Shown here: positions 16,766 to 25,407 of the stretch, in pieces | How the letters are laid out: each line of letters begins with the position of its first letter | How positions within the stretch are numbered: position 1 is the first letter of the stretch | NCBI GenBank assembly: GCA_963816535.1 | Contig: CAWFKW010000006.1 | Coordinates: forward strand, 1 to 64,000 | From: CAWFKW01 sp963816535 | GTDB lineage: Bacteria; Bacteroidota; Ignavibacteria; Tepidaquicellales; OLB5 | Direction: 5' to 3' | DNA length: 64,000 nt | Notes under the pieces: generated by a model | Database searches by the model: none | Seen by the model: the letters and a program-made list of their open reading frames with translations, nothing else | What the model was told of the DNA's origin: nothing | Translations under genes and position numbers: made by a program

Positions 16766-16773
16766 TAAATTTG
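16766..16773 (+). promoter_or_regulatory. Candidate TAnnTTTG promoter element of sucD
   Basis: TAAATTTG at 16766-16773, about 65 bp before the sucD start, matches the Bacteroidota -7 consensus. The upstream element is not obvious. Confidence 0.35.
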
Positions 16774-16838
16774 TTTTTCCCGTAATATAAAACATAATCA
16801 ATAACAAATATTTAATATTTTGGAGAAAGCGACTACCA

Positions 16839-17882
16839 ATGAGTATATTAATCAATAAGAAAACAAAGGTTATGGTTCAGGGCATAACAGGCGGAGAAGG
16901 TTCATTTCATACCCGCCAGATGTTAGAATATGGCACGAATGTGGTTGCCGGAGTAACTCCCGGTAAAGGCGGTTCTAAATTTGATGAGAAAGTCCCGATA
17001 TTCAATTCATGTTCGGACGCTGTTAAAGCCACAGGCGCAAATGCTTCGGCAATATTTGTCCCGCCCGCTTTTGCGCTTGATGCAATTATGGAAGCTGCAG
17101 ATAGCGGAGTGAATGTTATAGTATGCATCACCGAAGGGATACCAACCCGCGATATGATAACTGCCAAGAACTACCTTGAAGACCTGAACAAAGCCGGAAG
17201 AAATGTCAGAATGGTGGGACCAAATTGTCCCGGTGTAATCACTCCTGGAGAGTGTAAGATTGGGATCATGCCCGCCTCAATCCACAAAAAAGGAAAGATC
17301 GGAGTGATTTCCCGCAGCGGAACTTTAACATACGAAGCGGTTGCGCAGTTAACTGAGCTCGGATTGGGCCAATCAACTTGTATGGGCATAGGCGGCGACC
17401 CGATAATCGGCTCTAATTTCATTGACGTAATGAAGCTTTTTAATGAAGATAAAAACACGGATGCGGTAGTTATGATAGGCGAGATTGGCGGAAACGCCGA
17501 AGAAACCTGCGCGGCTTATGTTAAAAAATATATGACTAAACCTGTAATAGGATTTATAGCCGGAAGGACAGCGCCTCCGGGAAGAAGAATGGGGCACGCC
17601 GGCGCAATAATTGCAGGCGGCAAAGGAACAGCGGAAGATAAAATTGCCGCAATGAAATCCGCCGGAATCCGCGTGTCGATGTCTCCAGCCGATATAGGGA
17701 TCACAGTTAAGATGGCGCTTGATAAGTTAAAAGCAAAACCGGCTAAAAAGACGGCGAAGATATCAACAAAGAAAACCGCGAAGAAGAAAGTTATAAAAAA
17801 GAAAGTTGTTAAGAAAATTAAAAAGACAGCAAAGAAGGTCAGGAAGAAATCTGCGCGAAAAAGATCCTCACGAAAGAAGTAA
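16839..17882 (+). CDS. sucD: Succinyl-CoA ligase alpha subunit with a basic histone-like C-terminal tail
   Basis: The alpha subunit of succinyl-CoA synthetase (TCA cycle), binding CoA and carrying the phospho-histidine. Residues 1-297 are a complete SucD: CoA-binding Rossmann domain ('MVQGITGGEGSFHTRQM', 'VAGVTPGKGG'), 'VGPNCPGVITPGECKIGIMP', 'GVISRSGTLTYE', and the active-site His in 'APPGRRMGHAGAII'. Standard SucD is about 290 aa; this one is 347. Residues 298-347 form an extension of 24 Lys and 4 Arg in 50 residues with no acidic residue, rich in AKK/TAKK motifs like bacterial histone H1-like proteins. The frame is continuous. The beta subunit gene sucC is not in the window. A GGAGAAAG ribosome-binding site precedes the ATG. 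Confidence 0.93.
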   Translation: MSILINKKTKVMVQGITGGEGSFHTRQMLEYGTNVVAGVTPGKGGSKFDEKVPIFNSCSDAVKATGANASAIFVPPAFALDAIMEAADSGVNVIVCITEGIPTRDMITAKNYLEDLNKAGRNVRMVGPNCPGVITPGECKIGIMPASIHKKGKIGVISRSGTLTYEAVAQLTELGLGQSTCMGIGGDPIIGSNFIDVMKLFNEDKNTDAVVMIGEIGGNAEETCAAYVKKYMTKPVIGFIAGRTAPPGRRMGHAGAIIAGGKGTAEDKIAAMKSAGIRVSMSPADIGITVKMALDKLKAKPAKKTAKISTKKTAKKKVIKKKVVKKIKKTAKKVRKKSARKRSSRKK

Positions 17883-17903
17883 ACGTCAGGTTTATAGATA
17901 AGT

Positions 17904-18272
17904 ATGAACTACACTATCATTAGGATCAAGAACGCGCAATTCTACGCTCATCATGGAGTATTGGACCAGGAGCGCACAAACGGAGGACTATTTGAAATCG
18001 ACGCGGAGCTGACGTGCGACATTACTTCGGCTCAGACCGAAGACAACCTGAAGAAGACGCTTGATTATGAACAGGCATACAGGTTCATAAAGGAAGTTGT
18101 TTCGGGTTCGAAGTTTTACCTTATCGAGGCCCTGGCTTACAGGATATCGCTCAGGCTGATGGAGAATTTCCCAATGATACAGAAGATCACCATAAAGGTT
18201 CGCAAGCCTTCGCCGCCGCTTGGGGGAGTTGTAGAGCACGTTGAAATAGAACACACAGAATACCGAAAATAA
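17904..18272 (+). CDS. folB: Dihydroneopterin aldolase
   Basis: Converts 7,8-dihydroneopterin to 6-hydroxymethyl-7,8-dihydropterin plus glycolaldehyde in folate synthesis. The 122-aa length matches the family. Seen: 'RIKNAQFYAHHGVLDQERTNG' with the conserved YAHHGV pocket, the catalytic Glu region 'TLDYEQAY', 'LIEALAYRI' and 'ITIKVRKPSPPLGG' with the catalytic Lys. It lies 21 bp after sucD and about 70 bp before folK, the next pathway enzyme. Confidence 0.95.
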   Translation: MNYTIIRIKNAQFYAHHGVLDQERTNGGLFEIDAELTCDITSAQTEDNLKKTLDYEQAYRFIKEVVSGSKFYLIEALAYRISLRLMENFPMIQKITIKVRKPSPPLGGVVEHVEIEHTEYRK

Positions 18273-18344
18273 TTTCCAATTCACTTGCCCTGCGCTCCTG
18301 CCGGTTGAATCCGCCGGATCGCTTCGGGTTGGAGTTTAAAATTG

Positions 18345-18839
18345 ATGGTCAGAATATTCCTCGGTTTGGGCTCAAACATAGGAGCGCGCTTGAGCTATCT
18401 GCGAAAAGCGGTGCGTGAAGTCTGCCTGCTTCCGGGTTTTGATTTTTTGGCGCATTCGTCCATTTACGAAGCCGAGCCATGGGGATTTAGGGATCAAAAC
18501 AAGTTTCTGAATTGCGTGCTGGCTTGTATATGCAGGCTTAAGCCCGAAGAAGCTCTGCGGGCGCTCAAAAAAGTCGAAATTGAAGCCGGCAGGAAACAGC
18601 GCGAAAAATGGCACGAGCGGGAAATCGATATAGACATTTTGTTTTACGGAAACCGGGTCATAAATAGGGGTGGTTTGGTAATCCCTCATCCGATGTTGGT
18701 CAACCGGAATTTTGTTCTGAAGCCGCTTTCAGAACTTGCGCCCGCTTTTGTTCATCCTGTATTGATCAGGAACGTGGAATATCTTTTTAATCATACAAAG
18801 GATAAAAATAGAGTATATTTATATTCCGAGAGGTTTTGA
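18345..18839 (+). CDS. folK: 6-hydroxymethyl-7,8-dihydropterin pyrophosphokinase (HPPK)
   Basis: Transfers pyrophosphate from ATP to 6-hydroxymethyl-dihydropterin. Hallmarks: 'LGLGSNIGARLSYLRKAV', 'SSIYEAEPWGF', 'FLNCVL', 'EIEAGRKQREKWHEREIDIDIL' (the catalytic REIDIDIL motif) and 'IPHPMLVNRNFVLKPLSE'. About 164 aa, normal. I take the ATG at 18345; a TTG codon immediately before it is an alternative. It follows folB and precedes a deoxynucleoside kinase, an association common in Bacteroidota/Chlorobiota. Confidence 0.95.
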   Translation: MVRIFLGLGSNIGARLSYLRKAVREVCLLPGFDFLAHSSIYEAEPWGFRDQNKFLNCVLACICRLKPEEALRALKKVEIEAGRKQREKWHEREIDIDILFYGNRVINRGGLVIPHPMLVNRNFVLKPLSELAPAFVHPVLIRNVEYLFNHTKDKNRVYLYSERF

Positions 18840-18882
18840 GAAACAGATAATATTCGGACTTTTCAATAAATTTACAGCGATA

Positions 18883-19560
18883 TTGGCCGAAAACATTTTA
18901 AATAATAATTCCCAGATCAGCTACATAGCCATAGAAGGGGTTATTGGAGCGGGTAAAACTTCAGTTGCCTCCAGGCTGGCGGATAGGCTTAACGCGAGGC
19001 TAGTGCTTGAGAATTTCGAAGATAACCCGTTTCTGGAAAAATTCTATTCTGACCCGCGCGCCTATGCTTTCAGGGCTCAGATGTTTTTCCTGCTGGAAAG
19101 ATTTTCGCAGCTGCAGGAGCTCCACCAGAAAGAGCTTTTCAGAAACTACGTGGTAAGCGATTATATTTTTGAAAAGGATAAGATATTCGCTTATATGAAC
19201 CTCAACGACGACGAGCTGAAGATCTACGAACAGGTTGTGCAGGCCCTTGACAGGAACGTTGTTAACCCTGACCTTGTTGTATACCTGCAGTCATCTGTAG
19301 AAAGGCTGATGCGGAATATAAGGCAAAGGAACCGCAGAATAGAAAAGGAGATAACTGAACAGTATATAGAAAACCTGAACGATGCGTATAACTATTTTTT
19401 TTCGAGATATAAAAACTCAAGAGTGATGATTGTGAACTGCGGGGAAGCGGATTTTGTAAACAACCCCGCGGATTTTGAAGACCTGGTAAATGAAATTTTT
19501 AAAGCGGAAAGAGGCGCTATTGAATATTATAACCCGGCTCTCAGAAAGACGGCGCAGTAA
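18883..19560 (+). CDS. Deoxynucleoside kinase (dGK/dAK type)
   Basis: Phosphorylates purine or other deoxynucleosides for salvage. The P-loop is 'GVIGAGKTSVASRLA' (about residues 19-33), followed by 'ENFEDNPFLEKFYSDP', the 'FFLLERFSQLQEL' region, the DRS-like segment 'YVVSDYIFEKDKIFA' and the LID arginines in 'LMRNIRQRNRRIEK'. 225 aa, normal. Start is TTG at 18883. It sits 43 bp after folK in the same orientation, and in related bacteria the two activities are adjacent or fused. Exact nucleoside specificity cannot be read from sequence alone. Confidence 0.92.
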   Translation: MAENILNNNSQISYIAIEGVIGAGKTSVASRLADRLNARLVLENFEDNPFLEKFYSDPRAYAFRAQMFFLLERFSQLQELHQKELFRNYVVSDYIFEKDKIFAYMNLNDDELKIYEQVVQALDRNVVNPDLVVYLQSSVERLMRNIRQRNRRIEKEITEQYIENLNDAYNYFFSRYKNSRVMIVNCGEADFVNNPADFEDLVNEIFKAERGAIEYYNPALRKTAQ

Positions 19561-19564
19561 AGAA

Positions 19565-19747
19565 ATGAAGATAGTAATATTTGCAATGCTCATTTATGGA
19601 GTATACCTCCTTCTTAGGTATATATTCCGGTCGCTCGCAGGTCAGCCTCCAAAATACAATGAGCCGCGGGATGAGAAACCCCGCCGGACTATCGACCCTG
19701 ATAATATAGAAGATGCAGATTTTGAAGAGATAAAGAAAGACAAGTAA
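19565..19747 (+). CDS. Small membrane protein (DUF4834-like), 60 aa
   Basis: ATG at 19565, 4 bp after the kinase stop. One N-terminal hydrophobic helix ('IVIFAMLIYGVYLLLRYIF') is followed by a charged tail ending 'NIEDADFEEIKKDK'. Such a helix plus acidic 'FEEIK' tail resembles the DUF4834 small proteins of Bacteroidota. A longer in-frame version would start inside the kinase gene and is unlikely. Function unknown; tight spacing suggests the same operon as folB-folK-kinase and the downstream GT9 gene. Confidence 0.7.
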   Translation: MKIVIFAMLIYGVYLLLRYIFRSLAGQPPKYNEPRDEKPRRTIDPDNIEDADFEEIKKDK

Positions 19748-19759
19748 CAAATTAATAAC

Positions 19760-20884
19760 GTGGGAAAGTCCGATAAGTTATTTGGCGGTATTGGAATTAA
19801 GCTTCTCAAAGGATTTGTATTAGAAAGCAATGTAGATCCCGCGAAAATTGACCATAGCTCGGTAAAGAATATATTGGCGGTCTTGCGCCATCAAATGGGA
19901 GATATGCTTTGCGCTACCCCGGCGCTCAGAACCCTTAAATCATTTTACGCCGGCGCTAAACTGACTCTGGTTACCAAAAAATCCACAAGATATGAAGAAA
20001 TATTCACAGGCGTTAATTCAATTGCCGATGAAGTATACACGTTCGAGAACGGATTTGAGAACTTCTTAAATCTTGTCCGTGAATTAAAGGAAAAAAAATT
20101 CGATCTGGCGGTAGTTCCGTCAACCGTTGTATTTTCTTCGACAAACCACCTGTTGGCTTATTATTCTGATGCAAAAATACGGGCCGGCGTAAAATCGATG
20201 GACTATGAACCAAACAAAGTAAGTTACCTGCTGAACGTAAAAAATGATTTTGAGTGGGCGGTAAAAAAAACTCACCAGATCGAACGAAATCTTGAAATAA
20301 TCAGGCAGCTGAATATTCCAGCAACTGAAAAGAGAATTCGGATAGAAATCGGCGATGAGCTGAAGCAGTTTGCAGAAGGTTATTTCATGGAGCATAATAT
20401 CGACCGATTGAAGCCGGTTATAGGATTTCATCCTGGAGCGGGAAAGGAATCAAACGTGTGGCCGGCTGAAAAATTCGCAGACCTCGCGCAAATGGTAAGC
20501 GCCCGGTTTGACGCCCGGATCTTCATTTCCGAAGGGCCCGATGACAGGAAGTATGTTTCGGAAATGGTTGCGGCCCTGAAAGAAAAGCATGGAATTGAAA
20601 ATCCTGCTTCTTATAAAGGACTTTTAATGAGGGATTTGGCGTTAATTAATCTATGCAGTTTGCTGGTTACTAACGATACCGGAATCATGCATCTGGCTTC
20701 CGGTTTAGAGGTTCCAATTATAGCGCTTTTTGGGGAAACCAAGGCAAATGAATGGGGCCCGGTAGGTGAATTTAAGGTTTCGGTTCAGTCAGCTAATTCC
20801 AAAATAAGCGCTATTGAAGCCCAAAGCGTTTTCGAGCAGTGCTCGTTTCTCCTAAAAAAGAAGTATTCATCAAAAATGGCTTAG
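19760..20884 (+). CDS. Glycosyltransferase family 9 (heptosyltransferase-like)
   Basis: A 374-aa GT-B enzyme of the ADP-heptose:LPS heptosyltransferase family, building the lipopolysaccharide core on the inner face of the cytoplasmic membrane. Seen: 'ILAVLRHQMGDMLCATPALRTLK' (the typical N-terminal acceptor motif with G-D), 'PVIGFHPGAGKESNVWPAEKFADL' and 'LLVTNDTGIMHLASGLEVPIIALFGET' (nucleotide-sugar binding). Start is GTG at 19760, 12 bp after the small membrane gene. Sugar specificity is unknown. The gene ends before the long promoter/leader region of porU. Confidence 0.92.
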   Translation: MGKSDKLFGGIGIKLLKGFVLESNVDPAKIDHSSVKNILAVLRHQMGDMLCATPALRTLKSFYAGAKLTLVTKKSTRYEEIFTGVNSIADEVYTFENGFENFLNLVRELKEKKFDLAVVPSTVVFSSTNHLLAYYSDAKIRAGVKSMDYEPNKVSYLLNVKNDFEWAVKKTHQIERNLEIIRQLNIPATEKRIRIEIGDELKQFAEGYFMEHNIDRLKPVIGFHPGAGKESNVWPAEKFADLAQMVSARFDARIFISEGPDDRKYVSEMVAALKEKHGIENPASYKGLLMRDLALINLCSLLVTNDTGIMHLASGLEVPIIALFGETKANEWGPVGEFKVSVQSANSKISAIEAQSVFEQCSFLLKKKYSSKMA

Positions 20885-20915
20885 TTTTTGCAATTTTTTC
20901 AAAATTCTTTTAGTC

Positions 20916-20944
20916 TTGACAATATTTTTATCTCAATTTATATT
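20916..20944 (+). promoter_or_regulatory. Predicted promoter of the porU operon
   Basis: TTGACA (20916-20921), a 17-bp spacer, then TATATT (20939-20944): close to the classical sigma-70 consensus. The start codon at 21128 is about 175 bp downstream, which leaves a long structured leader. Confidence 0.7.
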
Positions 20945-20977
20945 GCTTAAAATAAAAAGGGCAAATAGTTATAGATT

Positions 20978-21043
20978 AAATTGTTAAAGGTTTTAATTAC
21001 TGTTTATTAAATTTCGCTGTTTCCGGATTGCCTTTAACAATTT
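20978..21043 (+). promoter_or_regulatory. Long-range hairpin in the porU leader
   Basis: AAATTGTTAAAGG (20978-20990) and CCTTTAACAATTT (21031-21043) are perfect 13-nt complements around a 40-nt loop. They lie inside the predicted 5' leader of porU, just before a terminator-like hairpin. Confidence 0.6.
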
Positions 21044-21060
21044 TATTCATTTATAATTAG

Positions 21061-21101
21061 AACCGAATGTTGAAGGTAAACATTCAAAATTCGGTTTTTT
21101 T
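21061..21101 (+). terminator. Terminator-like hairpin before porU
   Basis: AACCGAAT (21061-21068) pairs with ATTCGGTT (21089-21096), with an inner GTT/AAC extension, followed by seven T. It may end a small leader RNA or the GT9 transcript, or act as an attenuator, since it lies between the predicted promoter and porU. Confidence 0.65.
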
Positions 21102-21127
21102 ATTATAGAACTATTTAAAGTAATACT

Positions 21128-24100
21128 ATGAGAACTATATCAATTTTGTTTCTGGTTTCGTTATTGATTAGTCCTTTTTATTTGTTCGCACAAAGGGTCC
21201 AAAAAGACAACACACCGGTCCTTGAGCTGGATAAAAGCGAATTGCTAAAGGGCCAGAAAATTGTTGCGGCAACTGAAGAAAAAAATACCGCAGACTATAA
21301 GATTATTAGTTCTAACTCCTCGTATATTGAAATTGAATTCTATCCGAAATATAATAAACCGAACGTAATAGATTTCCAGGGACAGCAATACCTAACGCTT
21401 GATTTTGACGGGGCTGTTGGCAAAACCGAAAAAGATGCCGGCCAGCCTGACCTTAGAAAAAGAGTTTTCAGCGTTATGTTCCCTTCGGAAGTGAACAACA
21501 AAGTAACAGTTACAGATTACCAGGTGAATGACGCTCCAAATATTAACCTTGCCCCGGTACCGACGGTTATCCCGATAAAAGCGAATCCCAAAAATCCGGA
21601 AGACTACAAGTTTTTGTATTTAAGAGATTCGAAAACTTTTTCTCAAAACAAGTTTTACCCTGAAAACATTGCGTCGCTTGAGGCGGTGGGCCGCCTGAGA
21701 GACGGCACGATAGGAAATCTCGTGATATTCCCTTACCAGTACAACCCGGTTACCAGGCAAATGAAGCAATATACGCGCATAAGGGTCAGGATTACTTTCG
21801 GGCAGTCGCCCGTTTATCTGAACAAGCCAAGGTCAAAAGAAGAGATTAGCCTGTTAAAAGGCGTTGCGTTGAATTCGGATTTAGCAATGAATTGGGTAAA
21901 CCCGGGAACAAGAAATATAAAACGTGTAAGTCCGCAGGTTACAAACAGCCCGTTTGCGACTGGCGACTGGTATAAGATAGAGATCAAAGATAACAGCGAC
22001 GGTCAAAGCGAAGGCGTTTACAAAATGACAAAGAGCTTTCTTGAAAGCGCAGGGATCAATTTATCAGGCGTGGATCCAAGAACGATAAAGATGTACGGCA
22101 ACGGAGGCGGGCTTCTGCCTGAAGACATGAACGTCGTCAGGCCCAGCGATATTCAGCCCATACCGATCTTTATTTATGGCGAAGATGACGGGCATTTTGA
22201 CACGCAGGACTTCATACTCTTTTATGCAAGCAGCGTTAATAAGTGGAACTATGATACAGCCACAGGTATTTACAGCCACGTTCTTGATTATTACAGCTCT
22301 TCAAATTATTATTGGATATGTCTTAACACGCCGGGACCCATTGACCCTGAATTCAGGATGATAAGCGTCCCGTCAGAGAACGGGAACAACCAGATTCTCC
22401 AGACAACATTCAAGGAAAGAATTTTTTTGGAGCAGGAGCAATCGAACCTGATAAGTGAGGGAAATCTATGGCTAAGCGAGAGAAAAAACGACGGGGAGTC
22501 GTTTGTTTGGAATACAAACATGACCGGACTTGCCGCTGACAGCAACATATTATATATTGTTAAGCCTGCAAGCCGTGTTGTAAATTCAAATGCGCCGGGC
22601 CCTTGTCCTTATAATGTCGTTTTTAAGATAAAGGACGATAATACATCTGTGGCTGAGTTAAACTACCCCATGCAGTGTATCAATCCCGGCTTTGGTGCCT
22701 GGATTACGACTTCCGTAACCAGTTTTTCTGTAAATGCATCATTGAAGACCCCGCCGAACTCAGAGGCTACAAGCCTTAGAGCCACATTTCAATGCGGCAC
22801 ACCTGACGGCGAAGGATATATGGACTGGATGGAGATTCAATACCCACGCAGACTAAACAGCGCCGCCAATGATTTGCTCAGGTTTGACTCTCCCAATATT
22901 AACGGTGTTGTTGAGTACAACGTGTCTTCATTCAGCGGGACAGACATCAGGGTGTTTGACGTTACGAACCATAACGGCGTTAAAATGATCCAGCCGATTT
23001 CAAGTTCTACAAGCGATGTCAGGTTTCAAAAGACGCAGGTCCGTGGCAGCTTGAGCCGGTTTGTGGTAGCCGGTCCAAACGGGTATAAGACGCCTACGTC
23101 AATTTCGCAACGGGTTGCAAATCAGAATCTTCATGGTATTTCCGACGGCGCGAGCTTTGTGATAATCACACATCCGGATTTTATGGCGGCTGCTAACAGG
23201 ATAAAAGCAAAAAGGGAAGCAGGCGGGCCAGGCTCCGCAAATTATCTTCATACCTCAATATTTACCTGCGACCAGATATATAACGAGTTTTCCGGCGGAG
23301 TGCTGGATGCGGTAGCTCTCAGAGATTTTTTGAAAGAAGCATATGAGAATTGGCAGGAAAGGCCGGTATATGTTTTGCTGCTTGGATCGGGCTCTTTTGA
23401 TTACAAGAATATTTTTGCCATCGCCGACATAAAAAATTGGGTGCCGCCTTATGAAGTAACTGATCCGCAAATTGACCAGGTAGCCGGGTATGTGACGGAT
23501 GATTTTTTTGCCAATGTTGTGGATGACCCTGCCGGCAGGCCCGATGTCGGCATAGGCAGAATTCCGGCTAAGAATCTGAATGGAGTGAATGATGCTAACA
23601 ATTACCTTGATAAGATTGATTGTTATGAAGACCCCGTAAATAACGGTTACTGGAAAAACAGGATGGTTTTTGTGGCAGACGACGGCTATTCGGGCGATCT
23701 TTATGACGGAACTCAGTTTACAGATCAGAGTGAAGACCTATCTGAAAATCATACGCCACAGGTATTCGACAGGGTTAAACTTTATCTTATTGCATATCCG
23801 ACCGTTATTACAGCTCAGGGCAAAAGGAAACCCGGGGTGAACGCGGATATTATCAAATCGTGGAATGCGGGATGTCTTAATATCCATTATATAGGACACG
23901 GAAGTCCCGATGTTTGGGCGCACGAATATGTACTTGAAAAAGACGTAGTAATGAGCCAGATACATAATCAGTGCCAGTATCCGTTTGTAAGCATTGCCAG
24001 CTGCGATATGTCGAAATTTGACGATCCAAATAATGTTTGCGCGGCAGCAAAATTTGTCATAACTGCCAATAAAGGCGCAATTGGGACTCTTGCAGCTTCC

Positions 24101-25357
24101 AGGCCTGTTTATGGGACCTCCAACGCCATACTAATGCAGTACTTCTTTGACAGACTTTATGGACAAAGGGATACGCTTCTTTACCCGGTGAGGTTTGGCA
24201 AAGCCATATTCCAGACCAAACAGTTTAGCCAGTCTTACTCTGATAACGATAAGAAGTTCATATTCCTGGGCGATCCTTCGCTTCGTATGGCAATCCCTCG
24301 CTTTCAGACAAGAATAGACAGCATCAGCGGGCTAAACGCAGACACAATGCGCGCGCTGAGCAAAGTGAAAATATACGGTTCAATTATTAACCCGGATTCT
24401 TCGTTTTGGTCGGGCTTTAACGGCAATATTTATGTAAAAGTTTATGACGTTCCTAGACAGATTGAAATAGACGAAGTATACCAGGGCCTTGTGTACGCTT
24501 TCAGGTTCAAACTTGCAGGAGGTATAATTTATTCCGGATATACTAATGTAACTAACGGAAAGTGGAGTACAGAATATGTTGTGCCAAAAGATCTTTCATA
24601 CCTGAACCAAAACGGCAAACTGGTAAACTACTTTTATAATAACCAGGCAGACGGGGCAAGCTTGTATACGAATTTCATTGTCGGCGGAATCAATCCTGAT
24701 GCGCCTGTGGACACAACGGGTCCGCGCATAAACGCATATCTCAACAACCGGAATTTCCGTTCAGGGGATGTTGTTAATGAGAATTTCAAGCTGATTGCGG
24801 ATATGTTTGATGAATCGGGCATAAATACTACAGGCACAATAGGCCACAAAATTGAAGCTACGCTGGACGGAAATGAAAGCAATAAATATGACCTTACTAC
24901 TTATTATAACAGCGATACGTCATATAAATCCGGAAGCCTCAGTTACGATTTTACCGGGATAGGCGACGGAAATCATACCCTTAATATAAGGGCCTGGGAT
25001 ACGTATAATAATTCTTCCCAGGTCACTATTAAATTTGAAGTTGTTTCAAGCGGTGTTGTACAGGTCGTGAACGTTTATAATTTCCCGAATCCGTTCAGAG
25101 ACGGCACTGCGTTTACATACCAGCATAATTATCCCGGACTTGTTAGCACGAAAATAAAAATTTATACTGTCGCAGGCAGATTAATAAAAGAAATTGACCA
25201 GCCGGCTACGAACGACAAATTTGTATATATACCATGGAACGGCAAAGATGCGGATGGCCAGACTTTGAGCAATGGTATCTATATTTATAAAGTTGTGGTC
25301 ACTACAGACGCAGGAACGGCGATAACGAACGTCGGAAAGCTGGCTGTTCTAAAATAG
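21128..25357 (+). CDS. porU: Type IX secretion sortase PorU (C25 peptidase)
   Basis: A 1409-aa exported protein. PorU is the outer-membrane-associated C25 (gingipain-type) cysteine peptidase that removes the C-terminal sorting signal of T9SS cargo and attaches the cargo to the surface. Seen: signal peptide (residues 1-21), a long beta-rich N-terminal region with 'YLTLDFDGAVGKTEKDAGQPDL', and the C25 domain from about residue 660. That domain has the catalytic His in 'HYIGHGSPDVW' (His924) and the catalytic Cys in 'VSIASCDMSKF' (Cys959), then 'FIFLGDPSLRMAIP'. The C-terminus is a FlgD-like domain ('VYNFPNPFRDGTAF'). It is longer than the P. gingivalis protein. It begins the porU-porV-M6-like gene set. 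Confidence 0.92.
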   Translation: MRTISILFLVSLLISPFYLFAQRVQKDNTPVLELDKSELLKGQKIVAATEEKNTADYKIISSNSSYIEIEFYPKYNKPNVIDFQGQQYLTLDFDGAVGKTEKDAGQPDLRKRVFSVMFPSEVNNKVTVTDYQVNDAPNINLAPVPTVIPIKANPKNPEDYKFLYLRDSKTFSQNKFYPENIASLEAVGRLRDGTIGNLVIFPYQYNPVTRQMKQYTRIRVRITFGQSPVYLNKPRSKEEISLLKGVALNSDLAMNWVNPGTRNIKRVSPQVTNSPFATGDWYKIEIKDNSDGQSEGVYKMTKSFLESAGINLSGVDPRTIKMYGNGGGLLPEDMNVVRPSDIQPIPIFIYGEDDGHFDTQDFILFYASSVNKWNYDTATGIYSHVLDYYSSSNYYWICLNTPGPIDPEFRMISVPSENGNNQILQTTFKERIFLEQEQSNLISEGNLWLSERKNDGESFVWNTNMTGLAADSNILYIVKPASRVVNSNAPGPCPYNVVFKIKDDNTSVAELNYPMQCINPGFGAWITTSVTSFSVNASLKTPPNSEATSLRATFQCGTPDGEGYMDWMEIQYPRRLNSAANDLLRFDSPNINGVVEYNVSSFSGTDIRVFDVTNHNGVKMIQPISSSTSDVRFQKTQVRGSLSRFVVAGPNGYKTPTSISQRVANQNLHGISDGASFVIITHPDFMAAANRIKAKREAGGPGSANYLHTSIFTCDQIYNEFSGGVLDAVALRDFLKEAYENWQERPVYVLLLGSGSFDYKNIFAIADIKNWVPPYEVTDPQIDQVAGYVTDDFFANVVDDPAGRPDVGIGRIPAKNLNGVNDANNYLDKIDCYEDPVNNGYWKNRMVFVADDGYSGDLYDGTQFTDQSEDLSENHTPQVFDRVKLYLIAYPTVITAQGKRKPGVNADIIKSWNAGCLNIHYIGHGSPDVWAHEYVLEKDVVMSQIHNQCQYPFVSIASCDMSKFDDPNNVCAAAKFVITANKGAIGTLAASRPVYGTSNAILMQYFFDRLYGQRDTLLYPVRFGKAIFQTKQFSQSYSDNDKKFIFLGDPSLRMAIPRFQTRIDSISGLNADTMRALSKVKIYGSIINPDSSFWSGFNGNIYVKVYDVPRQIEIDEVYQGLVYAFRFKLAGGIIYSGYTNVTNGKWSTEYVVPKDLSYLNQNGKLVNYFYNNQADGASLYTNFIVGGINPDAPVDTTGPRINAYLNNRNFRSGDVVNENFKLIADMFDESGINTTGTIGHKIEATLDGNESNKYDLTTYYNSDTSYKSGSLSYDFTGIGDGNHTLNIRAWDTYNNSSQVTIKFEVVSSGVVQVVNVYNFPNPFRDGTAFTYQHNYPGLVSTKIKIYTVAGRLIKEIDQPATNDKFVYIPWNGKDADGQTLSNGIYIYKVVVTTDAGTAITNVGKLAVLK

Positions 25358-25407
25358 TTTTTTGAATTAGAAAAGAGTTTTAATAATATTTAGGAGGTTA
25401 AATCCAG

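Noticed and set aside
16839..17882. SucD tail as a frameshift artefact
   Set aside because: The basic tail is in the same continuous frame with an ordinary stop, and the composition is regular, so an indel is not needed to explain it.
19490..19564. Longer N-terminus for the 60-aa membrane protein
   Set aside because: It would start inside the deoxynucleoside kinase gene; the ATG at 19565 directly after the kinase stop gives a natural membrane-helix start.
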